Origin: Thermoleophilia bacterium
GTDB lineage: Bacteria; Actinomycetota; Thermoleophilia; Miltoncostaeales; Miltoncostaeaceae
Assembly (NCBI GenBank): GCA_020848615.1
Contig: JADLHW010000007.1
Location: 1 to 42,150 of the forward strand
Reading direction: 5' to 3'
DNA: 42,150 nucleotides
Shown: positions 8,492-16,142 of the stretch, piece after piece
How the letters are laid out: every line of letters starts with the position of its first letter
Position numbering within the stretch: the stretch's first letter is position 1
Notes under the pieces: model-generated
What the model saw: the letters and a program-made list of their open reading frames with translations, nothing else
Told to the model about the DNA's origin: nothing
The model's database searches: none
Translations under genes and position numbers: made by a program

Positions 8492-8842
8492 ATGGCACGA
8501 ATCCGACCCGCAAGAAACCAGGACGGCGGAGGCCCCCAGAAGGGCGAGGGCGGCTCCACGCCGGCGCGCAGCCGGCGGCAGGAGCGCGCCGCCGCGAGCC
8601 CGCGCCCCACGCCCCAGCGGCGTACGGAGAAGACGGGGTCCGTCACCAAGGCCGTCCAGGAGCAGCGCCGCGGATCGCGGTTCATCGCCGACGTCATGGC
8701 GGAGCTGCGCAAGGTGCAGTGGCCCACGCGGTCGCAGCTCATCCAGTCCACCGCGGTCGTGCTGATGGTCGTCGCGATCGTGGTCGTCTATCTCGCTGCC
8801 GTCGACGCGGTGGTGAGCCGCGCCGTCGACGCGATCTTCTAG
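8492..8842 (+). CDS. secE: preprotein translocase subunit SecE
   Basis: A 116-aa protein: a long basic, low-complexity N-terminal extension (residues about 1-60), then the conserved amphipathic helix DVMAELRKVQWPTRSQ and a single C-terminal transmembrane helix (LIQSTAVVLMVVAIVVVYL). This is the single-span form typical of most bacteria; the cytoplasmic extension is longer than in Bacillus. SecE clamps SecY in the Sec translocon. The ATG lies only 16 nt after tRNA-Trp, so it is probably translated from a processed transcript, and nusG follows 28 nt downstream. Confidence 0.95.
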   Translation: MARIRPARNQDGGGPQKGEGGSTPARSRRQERAAASPRPTPQRRTEKTGSVTKAVQEQRRGSRFIADVMAELRKVQWPTRSQLIQSTAVVLMVVAIVVVYLAAVDAVVSRAVDAIF

Positions 8843-8870
8843 CCCCGCCTCCGAAGGGACCCGCGCGCAA

Positions 8871-9398
8871 GTGTTCCGCTGGTACGTCATCAACACCTAC
8901 TCAGGCCACGAGAAGAAGGTGAAGGCCAACCTGGAGCACCGCCTCATCTCGATGGGGCAGCGGGAGCGGGTCCGTCAGATCGTCATCCCCACCGAGCAGG
9001 TCGTCGACACCAACAAGGACGGCCAGAAGGTGCAGACCGAGAAGCGCACGCTTCCCGGCTACGTCCTGGTGCAGATGGACATGACCCCCGACGCCCTGTG
9101 GGTCGTGAAGGACACGCCCGGCGTCACCGGCTTCGTCGGGTCCTCCACGGACCCCGTGCCGCTCACGCAGGCCGAGGTCGACCGCCTGCTGCGCACCCAG
9201 TCCGAGGCGCGCCCCAAGGTGCGGGCCGAGTTCACGGTGGGCGAGCAGGTGAAGGTCATCTCCGGCCCCCTGTCGGACTTCACCGGGGAGATCGCCGAGA
9301 TCAACGCGGAGGCCGGCCGCCTGAAGGTGCTCGTCAGCATCTTCGGCCGCGAGACCCCCGCCGACCTGTCGTTCGACCAGGTCAAGAAGCTCACGTAG
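8871..9398 (+). CDS. nusG: transcription termination/antitermination protein NusG
   Basis: A 175-aa protein of normal length. The NGN domain begins at FRWYVINTYSGHEKKV and includes KRTLPGYVLVQMDM and TPGVTGFVGS. The KOW domain (about residues 121-175) carries FTVGEQVKVISGPLSDFTGEI. NusG binds the RNA polymerase clamp and connects it to Rho or to the ribosome through the S10 contact. The start is GTG at 8871. A short GC-rich hairpin follows (9407-9424), separating it from the ribosomal protein genes. Confidence 0.97.
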   Translation: MFRWYVINTYSGHEKKVKANLEHRLISMGQRERVRQIVIPTEQVVDTNKDGQKVQTEKRTLPGYVLVQMDMTPDALWVVKDTPGVTGFVGSSTDPVPLTQAEVDRLLRTQSEARPKVRAEFTVGEQVKVISGPLSDFTGEIAEINAEAGRLKVLVSIFGRETPADLSFDQVKKLT

Positions 9399-9406
9399 CG
9401 CCACGC

Positions 9407-9433
9407 GCCCCGCCGTCGCGGGGCCGGTACACT
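9407..9433 (+). promoter_or_regulatory. hairpin plus candidate -10 box upstream of rplK
   Basis: GCCCCGC (9407-9413) and GCGGGGC (9418-9424) form a 7-bp stem with a 4-nt loop and no T tract. Immediately after it TACACT (9428-9433) is a good -10 candidate, 72 nt before rplK. This would allow the rplKAJL genes to be transcribed separately from nusG. Confidence 0.4.
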
Positions 9434-9505
9434 CCAACGTCCGGACCGGCGGCGTAGCGCGCGCCTGCCACCCCGGGACACAACGACGACACGCGCGAAG
9501 AGGCC

Positions 9506-9931
9506 ATGGCGAAGAAGGTCCTGCAGCTCATCAAGCTCCAGATCCCGGCGGGGCAGGCGTCACCGGCGCCCCCGGTCGGTCCCGCGCTGGGTGCGGCGAG
9601 CATCAACATCATGGAGTTCTGCAAGGCGTTCAACGCGCAGACCCAGGCGCAGCAGGGGACCATCACCCCTGTCGTCATCACCGTGTACGAGGACCGGTCG
9701 TTCTCGTTCATCACCAAGACCCCGCCGGCGCCGGTGCTCATTCGCCAGGCGCTCGGGATCGACAAGGGCTCCGCGGTGCCGCAGACCGACAAGGTCGGCA
9801 CCCTCACCAGGGCGCAGCTGCGCCAGATCGCGGAGACGAAGATGCCCGACCTCAACGCCAACAGCGTCGAGACGGCGATGTCCATGATCGCGGGCACGGC
9901 CCGCTCCATGGGGGTCCTGGTCGAGGAGTAG
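9506..9931 (+). CDS. rplK: 50S ribosomal protein L11
   Basis: 141 aa, exactly the usual length. The N-terminal domain has [20 protein letters not shown] with the proline-rich hinge; the C-terminal RNA-binding domain has [18 protein letters not shown] and [10 protein letters not shown]11 binds the GTPase-associated centre of 23S rRNA and is the thiostrepton site. The ATG follows a purine-rich GCGAAGAGG. Gene order nusG-rplK-rplA is canonical. Confidence 0.97.
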   Translation: MAKKVLQLIKLQIPAGQASPAPPVGPALGAASINIMEFCKAFNAQTQAQQGTITPVVITVYEDRSFSFITKTPPAPVLIRQALGIDKGSAVPQTDKVGTLTRAQLRQIAETKMPDLNANSVETAMSMIAGTARSMGVLVEE

Positions 9932-9981
9932 CCGGGCGGCGGGCCGCGGCGCGCACCCTGGCGGTGCCCGCGATCACCCGC

Positions 9982-9987
9982 TACCCT
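9982..9987 (+). promoter_or_regulatory. candidate -10 box (TACCCT) upstream of rplA
   Basis: TACCCT lies 32 nt before rplA, in the same GCTACCCTGC context as the box before the J-domain gene (2879-2884). It may be an internal promoter in the 88-nt rplK-rplA spacer. I did not identify an L1 autoregulatory hairpin there. Confidence 0.35.
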
Positions 9988-10019
9988 GCACGGTCGCGTC
10001 ACGAGGAGGAGGACGAACG

Positions 10020-10745
10020 GTGCCGAAGCGCGGCAAGCGCTATCAGCAGGCACGGACCGAGGTCGGCCAGCAGGAGCTCTACGCCCCGCTGGACGCGGTC
10101 CGCCTGATCAAGTCGCAGGAGCTCTCGCGGTTCGACGCGACGGTCGAGGTACACATGCGCCTCGGTGTGAACGTGCGGCACGCCGACCAGCAGCTGCGCG
10201 GCACCATCAGCCTCCCGCACGGGACCGGCAAGAGCGTCCGTGTGGCCGTGTTCGCCCAGGGCGACAAGGCGCGCGAGGCGGAGGAGGCCGGCGCTGAGGT
10301 CGTGGGCGGCGAGGACCTCGCCGCGAAGATCCAGGAGGGCTTCGACGAGTTCGACGTCGCGATCGCGACGCCGGACATGATGGGCACCGTCGGCAAGCTG
10401 GGCCGCATCCTCGGCCCCGCCGGCAAGATGCCCAACCCGAAGACCGGCACGGTGACCTTCGACGTCGCGAAGGCCGTGGAGGACGTGAAGGGCGGCAAGG
10501 TCGAGTACCGCACCGACCGCACCGGCATCATCCACCTCGGCATCGGCAAGCGGTCCTTCGAGACCGAGCAGCTGGTGGAGAACTACCAGGCGGTGCTCGA
10601 GGAGATCGTCCGCGCGAAGCCGGCCGCCGCGAAGGGCCGGTACCTCAAGTCCATCACCCTGGTCCAGACGATGGGCCCCGGGATCCCGGTGGACACCACG
10701 CGCACCAGCAACCTCCTGGAGGAGACCAGCGCCGTCGGCGCCTGA
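10020..10745 (+). CDS. rplA: 50S ribosomal protein L1
   Basis: A 241-aa protein; family members are about 230-240. Diagnostic segments are [14 protein letters not shown], the domain II signature [18 protein letters not shown] with [12 protein letters not shown] following, and the C-terminal [19 protein letters not shown]1 forms the mobile L1 stalk at the E site and usually represses its own operon. The start is GTG, 10 nt after a strong GAGGAGGAGG ribosome-binding site. Confidence 0.97.
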   Translation: MPKRGKRYQQARTEVGQQELYAPLDAVRLIKSQELSRFDATVEVHMRLGVNVRHADQQLRGTISLPHGTGKSVRVAVFAQGDKAREAEEAGAEVVGGEDLAAKIQEGFDEFDVAIATPDMMGTVGKLGRILGPAGKMPNPKTGTVTFDVAKAVEDVKGGKVEYRTDRTGIIHLGIGKRSFETEQLVENYQAVLEEIVRAKPAAAKGRYLKSITLVQTMGPGIPVDTTRTSNLLEETSAVGA

Positions 10746-10756
10746 TCCCGCCACGA

Positions 10757-10917
10757 ACCGATCGTAGACCCACGGGGGCGGCCGCCGGCCGCCTCAAACC
10801 GGCCCAGCGGGCCACCCGTGCGAGATCGGTGACGAGCCCGCCTCACCCGGACCGCCTCGGCGGGACCGGTGTCGTCGGCCCGCACCGTCCGCCCGGAGCG
10901 AGTCGAGAAGGAGGTGA
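10757..10917 (+). promoter_or_regulatory. probable L10-type autoregulatory leader of rplJ-rplL
   Basis: The 178-nt gap before rplJ contains a nested structure: ACCGATC (10757-10763) pairs with GATCGGT (10824-10830), CACGGG (10771-10776) pairs with CCCGTG (10815-10820), and a GC-rich inner hairpin lies between. The asymmetric internal loop (GTAGACC facing CGA) is where L10 leaders usually have a kink-turn. In many bacteria the L10-(L7/L12) complex binds this leader to repress rplJL. The element ends at a perfect Shine-Dalgarno AAGGAGGTGA (10908-10917). The pairing is seen in the sequence; the assignment to the L10 leader class is inference from position and shape. Confidence 0.55.
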
Positions 10918-10923
10918 GGCAAA

Positions 10924-11448
10924 CTGAACCGGGACCAGAAGGCGGCCGCGATCGCCGAGATCGAGCAGAAGCTCGGCTCGACGGACACCGTCCTCGCCGC
11001 GGACTTCCGCGGGCTCACGGTGCAGCAGATCTCCGACCTGCGCGGTGCGCTGCGCGAGGCGGAGGCCGAGCTGAGCGTCGTGAAGAACACCCTCGCCCGG
11101 CGTGCCGCGAACAGCACGGGCAGGGAGGCGCTGCTCCCGTACCTCACCGGCCCGTCGGGCCTGGTGTGGGTGAACGGGGACCCCGCGGTCGCCGCGAAGG
11201 CGCTGTCGCAGTTCGCATCGAAGCACCAGGCGCTCGAGCTGAAGGGCGGCATGCTGGAGGGGCGCGACCTGCCGGTCGAGAGCCTCACCCGGCTGGCCTC
11301 CCTCCCCTCGCGGGAGCAGCTCATCGCCCAGCTGGCCGGGGGCGTCGCCGCCCCGCTGCGCGGCCTCGCGGGCGGCCTGAACGCACTCATCGCCGGGCTG
11401 GCGCGCTCGCTCGCCGCGGTGCACGACCAGAAGGCGGCCGAGGGCTGA
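10924..11448 (+). CDS. rplJ: 50S ribosomal protein L10, with apparent CTG start
   Basis: 174 aa, normal for L10. NRDQKAAAIAEI at the N-terminus and VLAADFRGLTVQQISDLRGALREA match the family from its first residues; the C-terminal helix that binds L7/L12 dimers ends in AAVHDQKAAEG. The frame has a stop at 10915-10917 and contains no ATG, GTG or TTG before the conserved start, so CTG at 10924 is the only plausible initiation codon. It sits 9 nt after GGAGG of a perfect Shine-Dalgarno. A downstream GTG at 11020 would remove about 32 conserved residues and is rejected. L10 anchors the L7/L12 stalk; rplL follows at 44 nt. Confidence 0.9.
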   Translation: MNRDQKAAAIAEIEQKLGSTDTVLAADFRGLTVQQISDLRGALREAEAELSVVKNTLARRAANSTGREALLPYLTGPSGLVWVNGDPAVAAKALSQFASKHQALELKGGMLEGRDLPVESLTRLASLPSREQLIAQLAGGVAAPLRGLAGGLNALIAGLARSLAAVHDQKAAEG

Positions 11449-11492
11449 GCCCTCGATCCAACCCGTTTCCCACGAGTCACTGAGGAGTACGC

Positions 11493-11873
11493 ATGGCTAC
11501 CACTGAGGAGTGGATCGAGGAGCTCAAGAGCATCTCCGTGCTGGAGCTCGCCGAGCGCATCAAGGCGATCGAGGAGACCTTCGGCGTGAGCGCCGCGGCC
11601 CCGGTCGCGGTCGCCGCGGCCCCGGCCGGCGGTGGCGACGGCGGCGGTGCCGCCGAGGAGCAGACCGCGTTCACGGTGAACCTCGACGGCGCCGGCGACA
11701 AGAAGATCCAGGTGATCAAGGTCGTCCGCGCGGTCACCGGCCTGGGCCTCAAGGAGGCGAAGGACCTGGTGGACGGCGCCCCCGCCGTCGTCAAGGAGGG
11801 CATCCCGAAGGAGGAGGCCGAGCAGATCAAGGCGCAGCTCGAGGAGAGCGGCGCGGTCGTCTCGGTCAAGTAG
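11493..11873 (+). CDS. rplL: 50S ribosomal protein L7/L12
   Basis: 126 aa, normal length. An N-terminal dimerisation helix ([18 protein letters not shown]), an Ala/Gly-rich hinge (residues about 35-55) and the C-terminal factor-binding domain with [20 protein letters not shown] and [20 protein letters not shown] are all present. Several dimers bind L10 and recruit EF-G and EF-Tu. ATG is preceded by TGAGGAG. A strong hairpin follows directly (11882-11915), so transcription into the protease genes is probably attenuated. Confidence 0.97.
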   Translation: MATTEEWIEELKSISVLELAERIKAIEETFGVSAAAPVAVAAAPAGGGDGGGAAEEQTAFTVNLDGAGDKKIQVIKVVRAVTGLGLKEAKDLVDGAPAVVKEGIPKEEAEQIKAQLEESGAVVSVK

Positions 11874-11881
11874 TCCGCGCG

Positions 11882-11915
11882 CTCCGGGTCCCCGGCCGTC
11901 GCCGGGGACCCGGAG
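11882..11915 (+). terminator. strong hairpin after rplL
   Basis: A perfect 15-bp stem: CTCCGGGTCCCCGGC (11882-11896) pairs with GCCGGGGACCCGGAG (11901-11915) around a 4-nt loop. There is no T tract, as is common in GC-rich genomes. It separates rplL from the protease genes. Confidence 0.7.
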
Positions 11916-11937
11916 TGTGGACCACCCGGCCGCTCGT

Positions 11938-13425
11938 ATGGTGAAGTCCCCGCTCGTGAGGCGGTTCGGGCTCCCGGGGGCCATGGTGGCGGCGGTCGCC
12001 CTGGGGGCGGCCCCCGCGGTGCATGCCGGCGTCCTGTCGCAGGGCGTGTTCCGGATGGGCGCCGACGTGCTGTGGAGCTCCGGGGACACCGGCGCCGGCC
12101 AGGTCGTCGCGATCGTCGACGAGGGCTTCGGCGGGCTGGACGCCTCGATCGCCGCCGGTGAGATGCCGCCGCGTGAGGTGCTCACCATGCGCAGCTTCGA
12201 CGCCCGCCACGGCCTGGACGGGCGCAACCGGCTGGGCCTGCCCACCGAGCACGGCACCCGGATGGCGGAGATCGTCCACGACGTGGCGCCGGACGCCCGG
12301 CTGGTGCTCGTGAACTACAACACGGTCGCGGAGTTCGCCCTGGCCGCGGAATGGGTCACGGCGCAGGGCATCCCGGTGGTGTCCCACTCGAACTCGTTCC
12401 TGGACGGGCCGTTCGACGGGTCGGGGCCGGCCGCGGGGGCGGTGGACCGCGCCGCCGCGGGCGGGGTGCTGTGGGTGAACTCCTCCGGCAACTTCGCGAT
12501 GCGCCACTGGTCGGGCACGGCCCCGGCCGGGACACCGGTGCCCGTCGGGATCACGACCGTCGGCGGAACGTGGATCCAGCTGCACCTGTCGTGGCGGGAC
12601 CCGTCGGCGTCCGCCTCGTTCACCGTCGAGCACCGCGGCCCGGACGGCACCTGGACGGCGGTGGCGGCCTCCGGGCCGAGCGGCCCCGTGTCCGCGGCGG
12701 TCGCGGCGTTCCCGGCGGCCGACGACGGCGCGTATCGCGCGGTGGTGCGGCAGGACGCCGGGACCCCGCAGCTCCTGGAGCTCGTGTCGGGGTCCGCGAA
12801 CCTGGAGGGCGCGGTGGCGGACGGCAGCGTCCTCACGCCCGGTGACGCCCGCGGATCGCTCACGGTGGGGGCGGTGCCGTGGCAGAGCGGGACCCTCGCG
12901 CCGTACTCGTCGCGCGGGCCCACCGAGGACGGCCGCGCGAAGCCGGACATCTCGGGTCCCACGTACGTCACCGCCAACCCGGGGTACCCGGGGACGGCCG
13001 GCACGTCCGCCGCCACCGCCCACGTGGCGGGCGCCGCGGTGCTGCTGCGCGCCCGGCGCGAGGCCGCCGGGCTGCCCGCGGCGGCCGGTGACATCCGGCA
13101 GGCCCTGGTCGCTGGCGCCCTGGACCTGGGCCCCGCGGGCCCCGACACCGGGTACGGTGCGGGCATGGTGCGGCTGGATCTGAGCGCCCCGCGGCTCGAG
13201 GCCCGGTACGTCCCCTCCCGTTCGGTGCTGCGCGTGCGCGCGACCGACGACGGCACGCTCGACGCCGTGGAGGTGCGCGTGCCGGGGGCCAGGACCCGGG
13301 TGCTGCGGCGGGCCGTCGTGAACCTGCGGCTGCGGCCCGCCCGCGCGACGCGCGTGACCGTGGTGGCACGTGACCTGGCGGGCAACAGGACCACCCGCGT
13401 GGTGCGCATCCGGGGTGCCCGGTGA
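11938..13425 (+). CDS. secreted subtilisin-like serine protease (S8) without a prodomain
   Basis: About 495 aa from ATG 11938. A signal peptide (about residues 1-30, ending APAVHA-G) is followed almost at once by the protease core: D61 (VAIVDEGF), H105 (TEHGTRMAEI), oxyanion N185 (NSSGNFAM) and nucleophile S357 (AGTSAATAHVAG). About 110 residues of beta-rich sequence (residues about 205-310) are inserted between the Asn and Ser motifs, and a small C-terminal beta domain ends the protein. No I9-type prodomain separates signal and core. An alternative GTG start at 11956 would sit 13 nt after TATGGT and still give a signal peptide. It overlaps the second protease by 4 nt (GTGA) and is clearly its paralogue. 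Confidence 0.88.
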   Translation: MVKSPLVRRFGLPGAMVAAVALGAAPAVHAGVLSQGVFRMGADVLWSSGDTGAGQVVAIVDEGFGGLDASIAAGEMPPREVLTMRSFDARHGLDGRNRLGLPTEHGTRMAEIVHDVAPDARLVLVNYNTVAEFALAAEWVTAQGIPVVSHSNSFLDGPFDGSGPAAGAVDRAAAGGVLWVNSSGNFAMRHWSGTAPAGTPVPVGITTVGGTWIQLHLSWRDPSASASFTVEHRGPDGTWTAVAASGPSGPVSAAVAAFPAADDGAYRAVVRQDAGTPQLLELVSGSANLEGAVADGSVLTPGDARGSLTVGAVPWQSGTLAPYSSRGPTEDGRAKPDISGPTYVTANPGYPGTAGTSAATAHVAGAAVLLRARREAAGLPAAAGDIRQALVAGALDLGPAGPDTGYGAGMVRLDLSAPRLEARYVPSRSVLRVRATDDGTLDAVEVRVPGARTRVLRRAVVNLRLRPARATRVTVVARDLAGNRTTRVVRIRGAR

Positions 13426-15503
13426 GGCGCCGCGCGCTGCTGGCCGCCCTCGCGATCGCCGTCTGCGTCCCGCCCGTGGCCGGGGCGGCGGAGGGTCCGG
13501 TGGCGGTGACGGTGCAGGCCCGGCCGGGGCAGGCCGGGCAGGTGCGGGACGCCCTGGGCCGCGGCGCCCTGCGCGTGCAGCGCCTGCGGGGACGCACCCT
13601 GCAGGTGGTGGCCGCGCCGGACCGCGTGGCGGCGCTGCGCCGCCTGCCGGGGGTGGCGGCCGCCGGGGTCGCGACCAGCGCCTTCGAGGACGAGACGGCG
13701 GTCACCAGCGAGGGCCTGTTCCGCACCGGGGCCGCGGCGGTGGCGCCCGCGGCGAACGGCGGCGAGGGCCTGGTCATCGCCATCCTGGACCTGGGCTTCG
13801 GGAACAACATCGAGACGCTGCGGGCGAAGAACGAGCTGCCGCCGGCGGAGCGCACCGAGACGCGGTCGTTCGACACCGTGAACGGCCTGGCCGGCCGCAA
13901 CGCGTACGGCAACGCCACGAACCACGGGGAGCTCGTCACCCAGACGGTGTTCGACTACGCCCCGAGGGCCACGTTCGTGCTCGTGAACTACCGCACGCCC
14001 GAGGACTTCGTGTCGGCCGGCGACTTCCTCGTCGCCCGGCGCCCGGACATCGTCGTCCACTCGAACAACTTCATCGAGGGGCCGTTCGACGGCACCGGCG
14101 CCGCCGCGCAGGCGGTCGACCGGGCGGCGGCCGCCGGCGTGCTGTGGTTCAACAGCGCCGGGAACTACGCCCAGCGCCACTGGGCGGGGCCGTGGACCGA
14201 CGCCGACGGCGACGACCTCCTGGACTTCGCCGGCGCCGAGCGCGGCCTGTTCTACCAGGGTGCAGGCAAGCCCGTCACGTTCGCGGTGTCATGGGTGCAG
14301 CGGCCCTCCGGCCCGCGCACCGACCTGGACATCGCCCTGGAGCGCCGCAACGACGACGGCAGCTGGACCGCCGTGGCCACCAGCACGGACCGGCAGCCCG
14401 CCGGGGCGGCGCCCGCGGAGCGCATCACCGGGTACCTGCCCCCGTCCGACGGCTTCTTCCGGCTGGCGGTGCGGCTGGTGGACGGCCCTCCCCCCGTGGG
14501 GGACGTGACCGTCTTCTCACGCGAGGTGGACGTCCCGCTGGTGCTCGGCGGGTCCGCGGTGTCGAGCGTGCCGACGCCGGGTGACGCCGCTGGCGGGATC
14601 TCCGTGGGAGCGGTGGACTGGCGCGGCGACCGGCTGAAGAGCTACTCGTCGCACGGCCCCACCGCGGACCTGCGCCGGAAGCCGGACCTGGTGGCCCCCA
14701 CCGACACCAGCCTCGCGGGCCCGAACGGCCCGCGCCTGGTGGGCGGCACCTCCAACGCCGCCCCGAACGCCGCCGGCGCGGCCGCCGTGATCATCGCCAG
14801 CATGCGCGCCGGGGGCGTGAACCCGGCGGCGGCCGACGTCCGCGCCCAGCTGCTGCGGGACGCCCTGGACCTGGGCGACCCGGGCCCCGACGACTCGTTC
14901 GGCGCGGGGCGCGCACGCGTGGACCTGGTGCCGCCCGTGGTCACGGGCCTCCGCCCCGCCGAGGGCTCCGCCGTGCGCGGCCCCGTGACCGTCGCCGTGA
15001 AGGCCGCGGACCCGTCCCGCGTGGCCCGCCTCACCCTCTGGACCGGCGAGCGCCAGCTCGCCCAGGTCCTGGCACGCGACGGCCTGGGGGTGCGCCTCGA
15101 CACGCGCCGGTTCCCCGACGGGGACCTGTCGTTCGCCGTGGACTCCCGCGACTGGCCGGGCAACACCAGCCGCCGGGAGTGGCACGTGCGGGTCGACAAC
15201 ACCCCGCCGGTCCTGTCGGTGCGTCGCGTGTTCGCGCTCCCGCGTCCGAAGGGCCGGGCCCCGGACCCCAGGCGCAGGCGCCAGGCGTTCGTCGTGATCT
15301 CGGCGCGCGACACCGGCGCCCCCCGGATGACGCTCACCCTGTCCGCCGCGGGGATGAAGCCCAGGACCGTCGCGCTGCGCGCCGTCGCGAACCGCCGCAT
15401 CGCCGTGGGGAAGCTGCTTCCGGGCCGGAACCTCATCCGCCTGGATCTCCGCGACGCCGCCGGAAACGCACGAATCAAAAATCAGGTCCTTCGGTTCCGG
15501 TAA
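13422..15503 (+). CDS. secreted subtilisin-like serine protease (S8) with prodomain and C-terminal beta domains
   Basis: 693 aa, GTG start overlapping the preceding TGA. The signal peptide (residues about 1-23, PPVAGA-A) precedes an apparent I9-like prodomain (residues about 25-90: VTVQARPGQAGQV...RLPGVAAA). The catalytic core follows: D123 (IAILDLGF), H168 (TNHGELVTQ), N248 (NSAGNYAQ) and S444 (GGTSNAAPNAAG). As in its neighbour, a beta-rich insertion lies between N248 and S444, here longer. Residues about 510-693 form one or two Ig-like beta domains with Arg-rich loops (PVVTGLRPAEGSAV, VRVDNTPPVLS). It shares VLVNY, EGPFDG and AVDRAAAAGVLW-type motifs with the upstream protease, so the pair arose by duplication. 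TAAGGT at 15501-15506 overlaps the stop and may be a promoter for the next gene. Confidence 0.9.
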   Translation: MRRRALLAALAIAVCVPPVAGAAEGPVAVTVQARPGQAGQVRDALGRGALRVQRLRGRTLQVVAAPDRVAALRRLPGVAAAGVATSAFEDETAVTSEGLFRTGAAAVAPAANGGEGLVIAILDLGFGNNIETLRAKNELPPAERTETRSFDTVNGLAGRNAYGNATNHGELVTQTVFDYAPRATFVLVNYRTPEDFVSAGDFLVARRPDIVVHSNNFIEGPFDGTGAAAQAVDRAAAAGVLWFNSAGNYAQRHWAGPWTDADGDDLLDFAGAERGLFYQGAGKPVTFAVSWVQRPSGPRTDLDIALERRNDDGSWTAVATSTDRQPAGAAPAERITGYLPPSDGFFRLAVRLVDGPPPVGDVTVFSREVDVPLVLGGSAVSSVPTPGDAAGGISVGAVDWRGDRLKSYSSHGPTADLRRKPDLVAPTDTSLAGPNGPRLVGGTSNAAPNAAGAAAVIIASMRAGGVNPAAADVRAQLLRDALDLGDPGPDDSFGAGRARVDLVPPVVTGLRPAEGSAVRGPVTVAVKAADPSRVARLTLWTGERQLAQVLARDGLGVRLDTRRFPDGDLSFAVDSRDWPGNTSRREWHVRVDNTPPVLSVRRVFALPRPKGRAPDPRRRRQAFVVISARDTGAPRMTLTLSAAGMKPRTVALRAVANRRIAVGKLLPGRNLIRLDLRDAAGNARIKNQVLRFR

Positions 15504-15602
15504 GGTTGGGGGGCCGGAATTGGCCCGTGGGATGGACAAACGCCCCCACCCTGGCGCAGAATTCCCGCTCGGATCGACCCGACCATTCGGAGGACGACAA
15601 GA

Positions 15603-15815
15603 ATGCCGCTCGACCAGCCCCTCAAGAGTGCGCTTCGGGACAAGGTCTCGACCGCGAACAAGAGCAACGTCGACGACGTCGCCGCGCAGGTGCAGGAGGC
15701 GCTCGCCACCCTTCCCGAGGACGACAAGGACCACGCCCGCCTCAAGGGCTGGCTCGAGGACCTCGCCGTCGTCAAGGGCGGCCAGGTGATCGGCCGGTTC
15801 GGGGACACGGTCTGA
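15603..15815 (+). CDS. small hypothetical protein, 70 aa
   Basis: A soluble protein of mixed charge, mostly helical, running from PLDQPLKSALRDKV to VVKGGQVIGRFGDTV. No domain is recognised. GGAGG (15589-15593) lies 9 nt before the ATG, TAAGGT (15501-15506) is a possible -10 box about 97 nt upstream, and a 19-bp hairpin follows at 15822, so it looks like an independently transcribed gene. The 99-nt interval 15504-15602 holds its leader and nothing else I recognise. Confidence 0.65.
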   Translation: MPLDQPLKSALRDKVSTANKSNVDDVAAQVQEALATLPEDDKDHARLKGWLEDLAVVKGGQVIGRFGDTV

Positions 15816-15821
15816 GCGACC

Positions 15822-15864
15822 GAGGTTCATCCCCGGGGGCGTCCGGCCCCCGGGGATGAACCTC
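15822..15864. terminator. 19-bp perfect inverted repeat, terminator-like
   Basis: GAGGTTCATCCCCGGGGGC (15822-15840) is perfectly complementary to 15846-15864 across a 5-nt loop, starting 7 nt after the stop of the 70-aa gene. There is no T tract. The stem is long enough to be a bidirectional terminator; it may also be the edge of a rearranged segment, since the 42-nt repeat follows 12 nt later. Confidence 0.6.
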
Positions 15865-16111
15865 ACCCGGGCGTCCTCATCGCCTGGTCGACCCGCGTGA
15901 GCGTGCCGTATGCGCGCGCCATCGCCCGGCCATCGAGCGGGGGCTCGGTCCGGCGATCGTCGATGTCCTCGTCGCCGACGTCCACCGCACGGCGACCGAC
16001 GCCGACCTGCCGCCGGCGGCGAAGCACGTGTACGTGGCGTGCGCCCGCGATGTCCTCACCGGCACACCGGAGGGGACGCTCGCGGTGACCGCGCACGACG
16101 TCTTCGCATGA
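15860..16111 (+). pseudogene. C-terminal remnant of an unrecognised protein
   Basis: One frame is open from just after a stop at 15857-15859 to TGA at 16109-16111 and reads like a genuine protein tail, for example GPAIVDVLVADVH, AAKHVYVACARDVL and GTLAVTAHDVFA, with third-position GC as in real genes here. It has no ATG, GTG or TTG before its conserved-looking part, and an ATG at 15910 is out of frame. I therefore read it as a 5'-truncated or frameshifted remnant. I do not recognise the family. Its first bases include copy 2 of the 42-nt repeat. Confidence 0.4.
15877..15918. repeat. 42-nt dispersed repeat, copy 2
   Basis: It matches 4963-5004 at 40 of 42 positions in direct orientation. The differences are C for T in the GAC(C/T)CGCG part and T for G in GCCGTA(T/G)GCG. 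Both copies lie in short intergenic stretches downstream of a + strand gene. Confidence 0.6.
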
Positions 16112-16142
16112 CCGCGACCCCGATTCCGGGTCGCGGCTCGGC

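Noticed and set aside
11020-11448. Shorter rplJ starting at GTG 11020
   Set aside because: It would remove the conserved first 32 residues of L10 and lacks the perfect Shine-Dalgarno found before CTG 10924.
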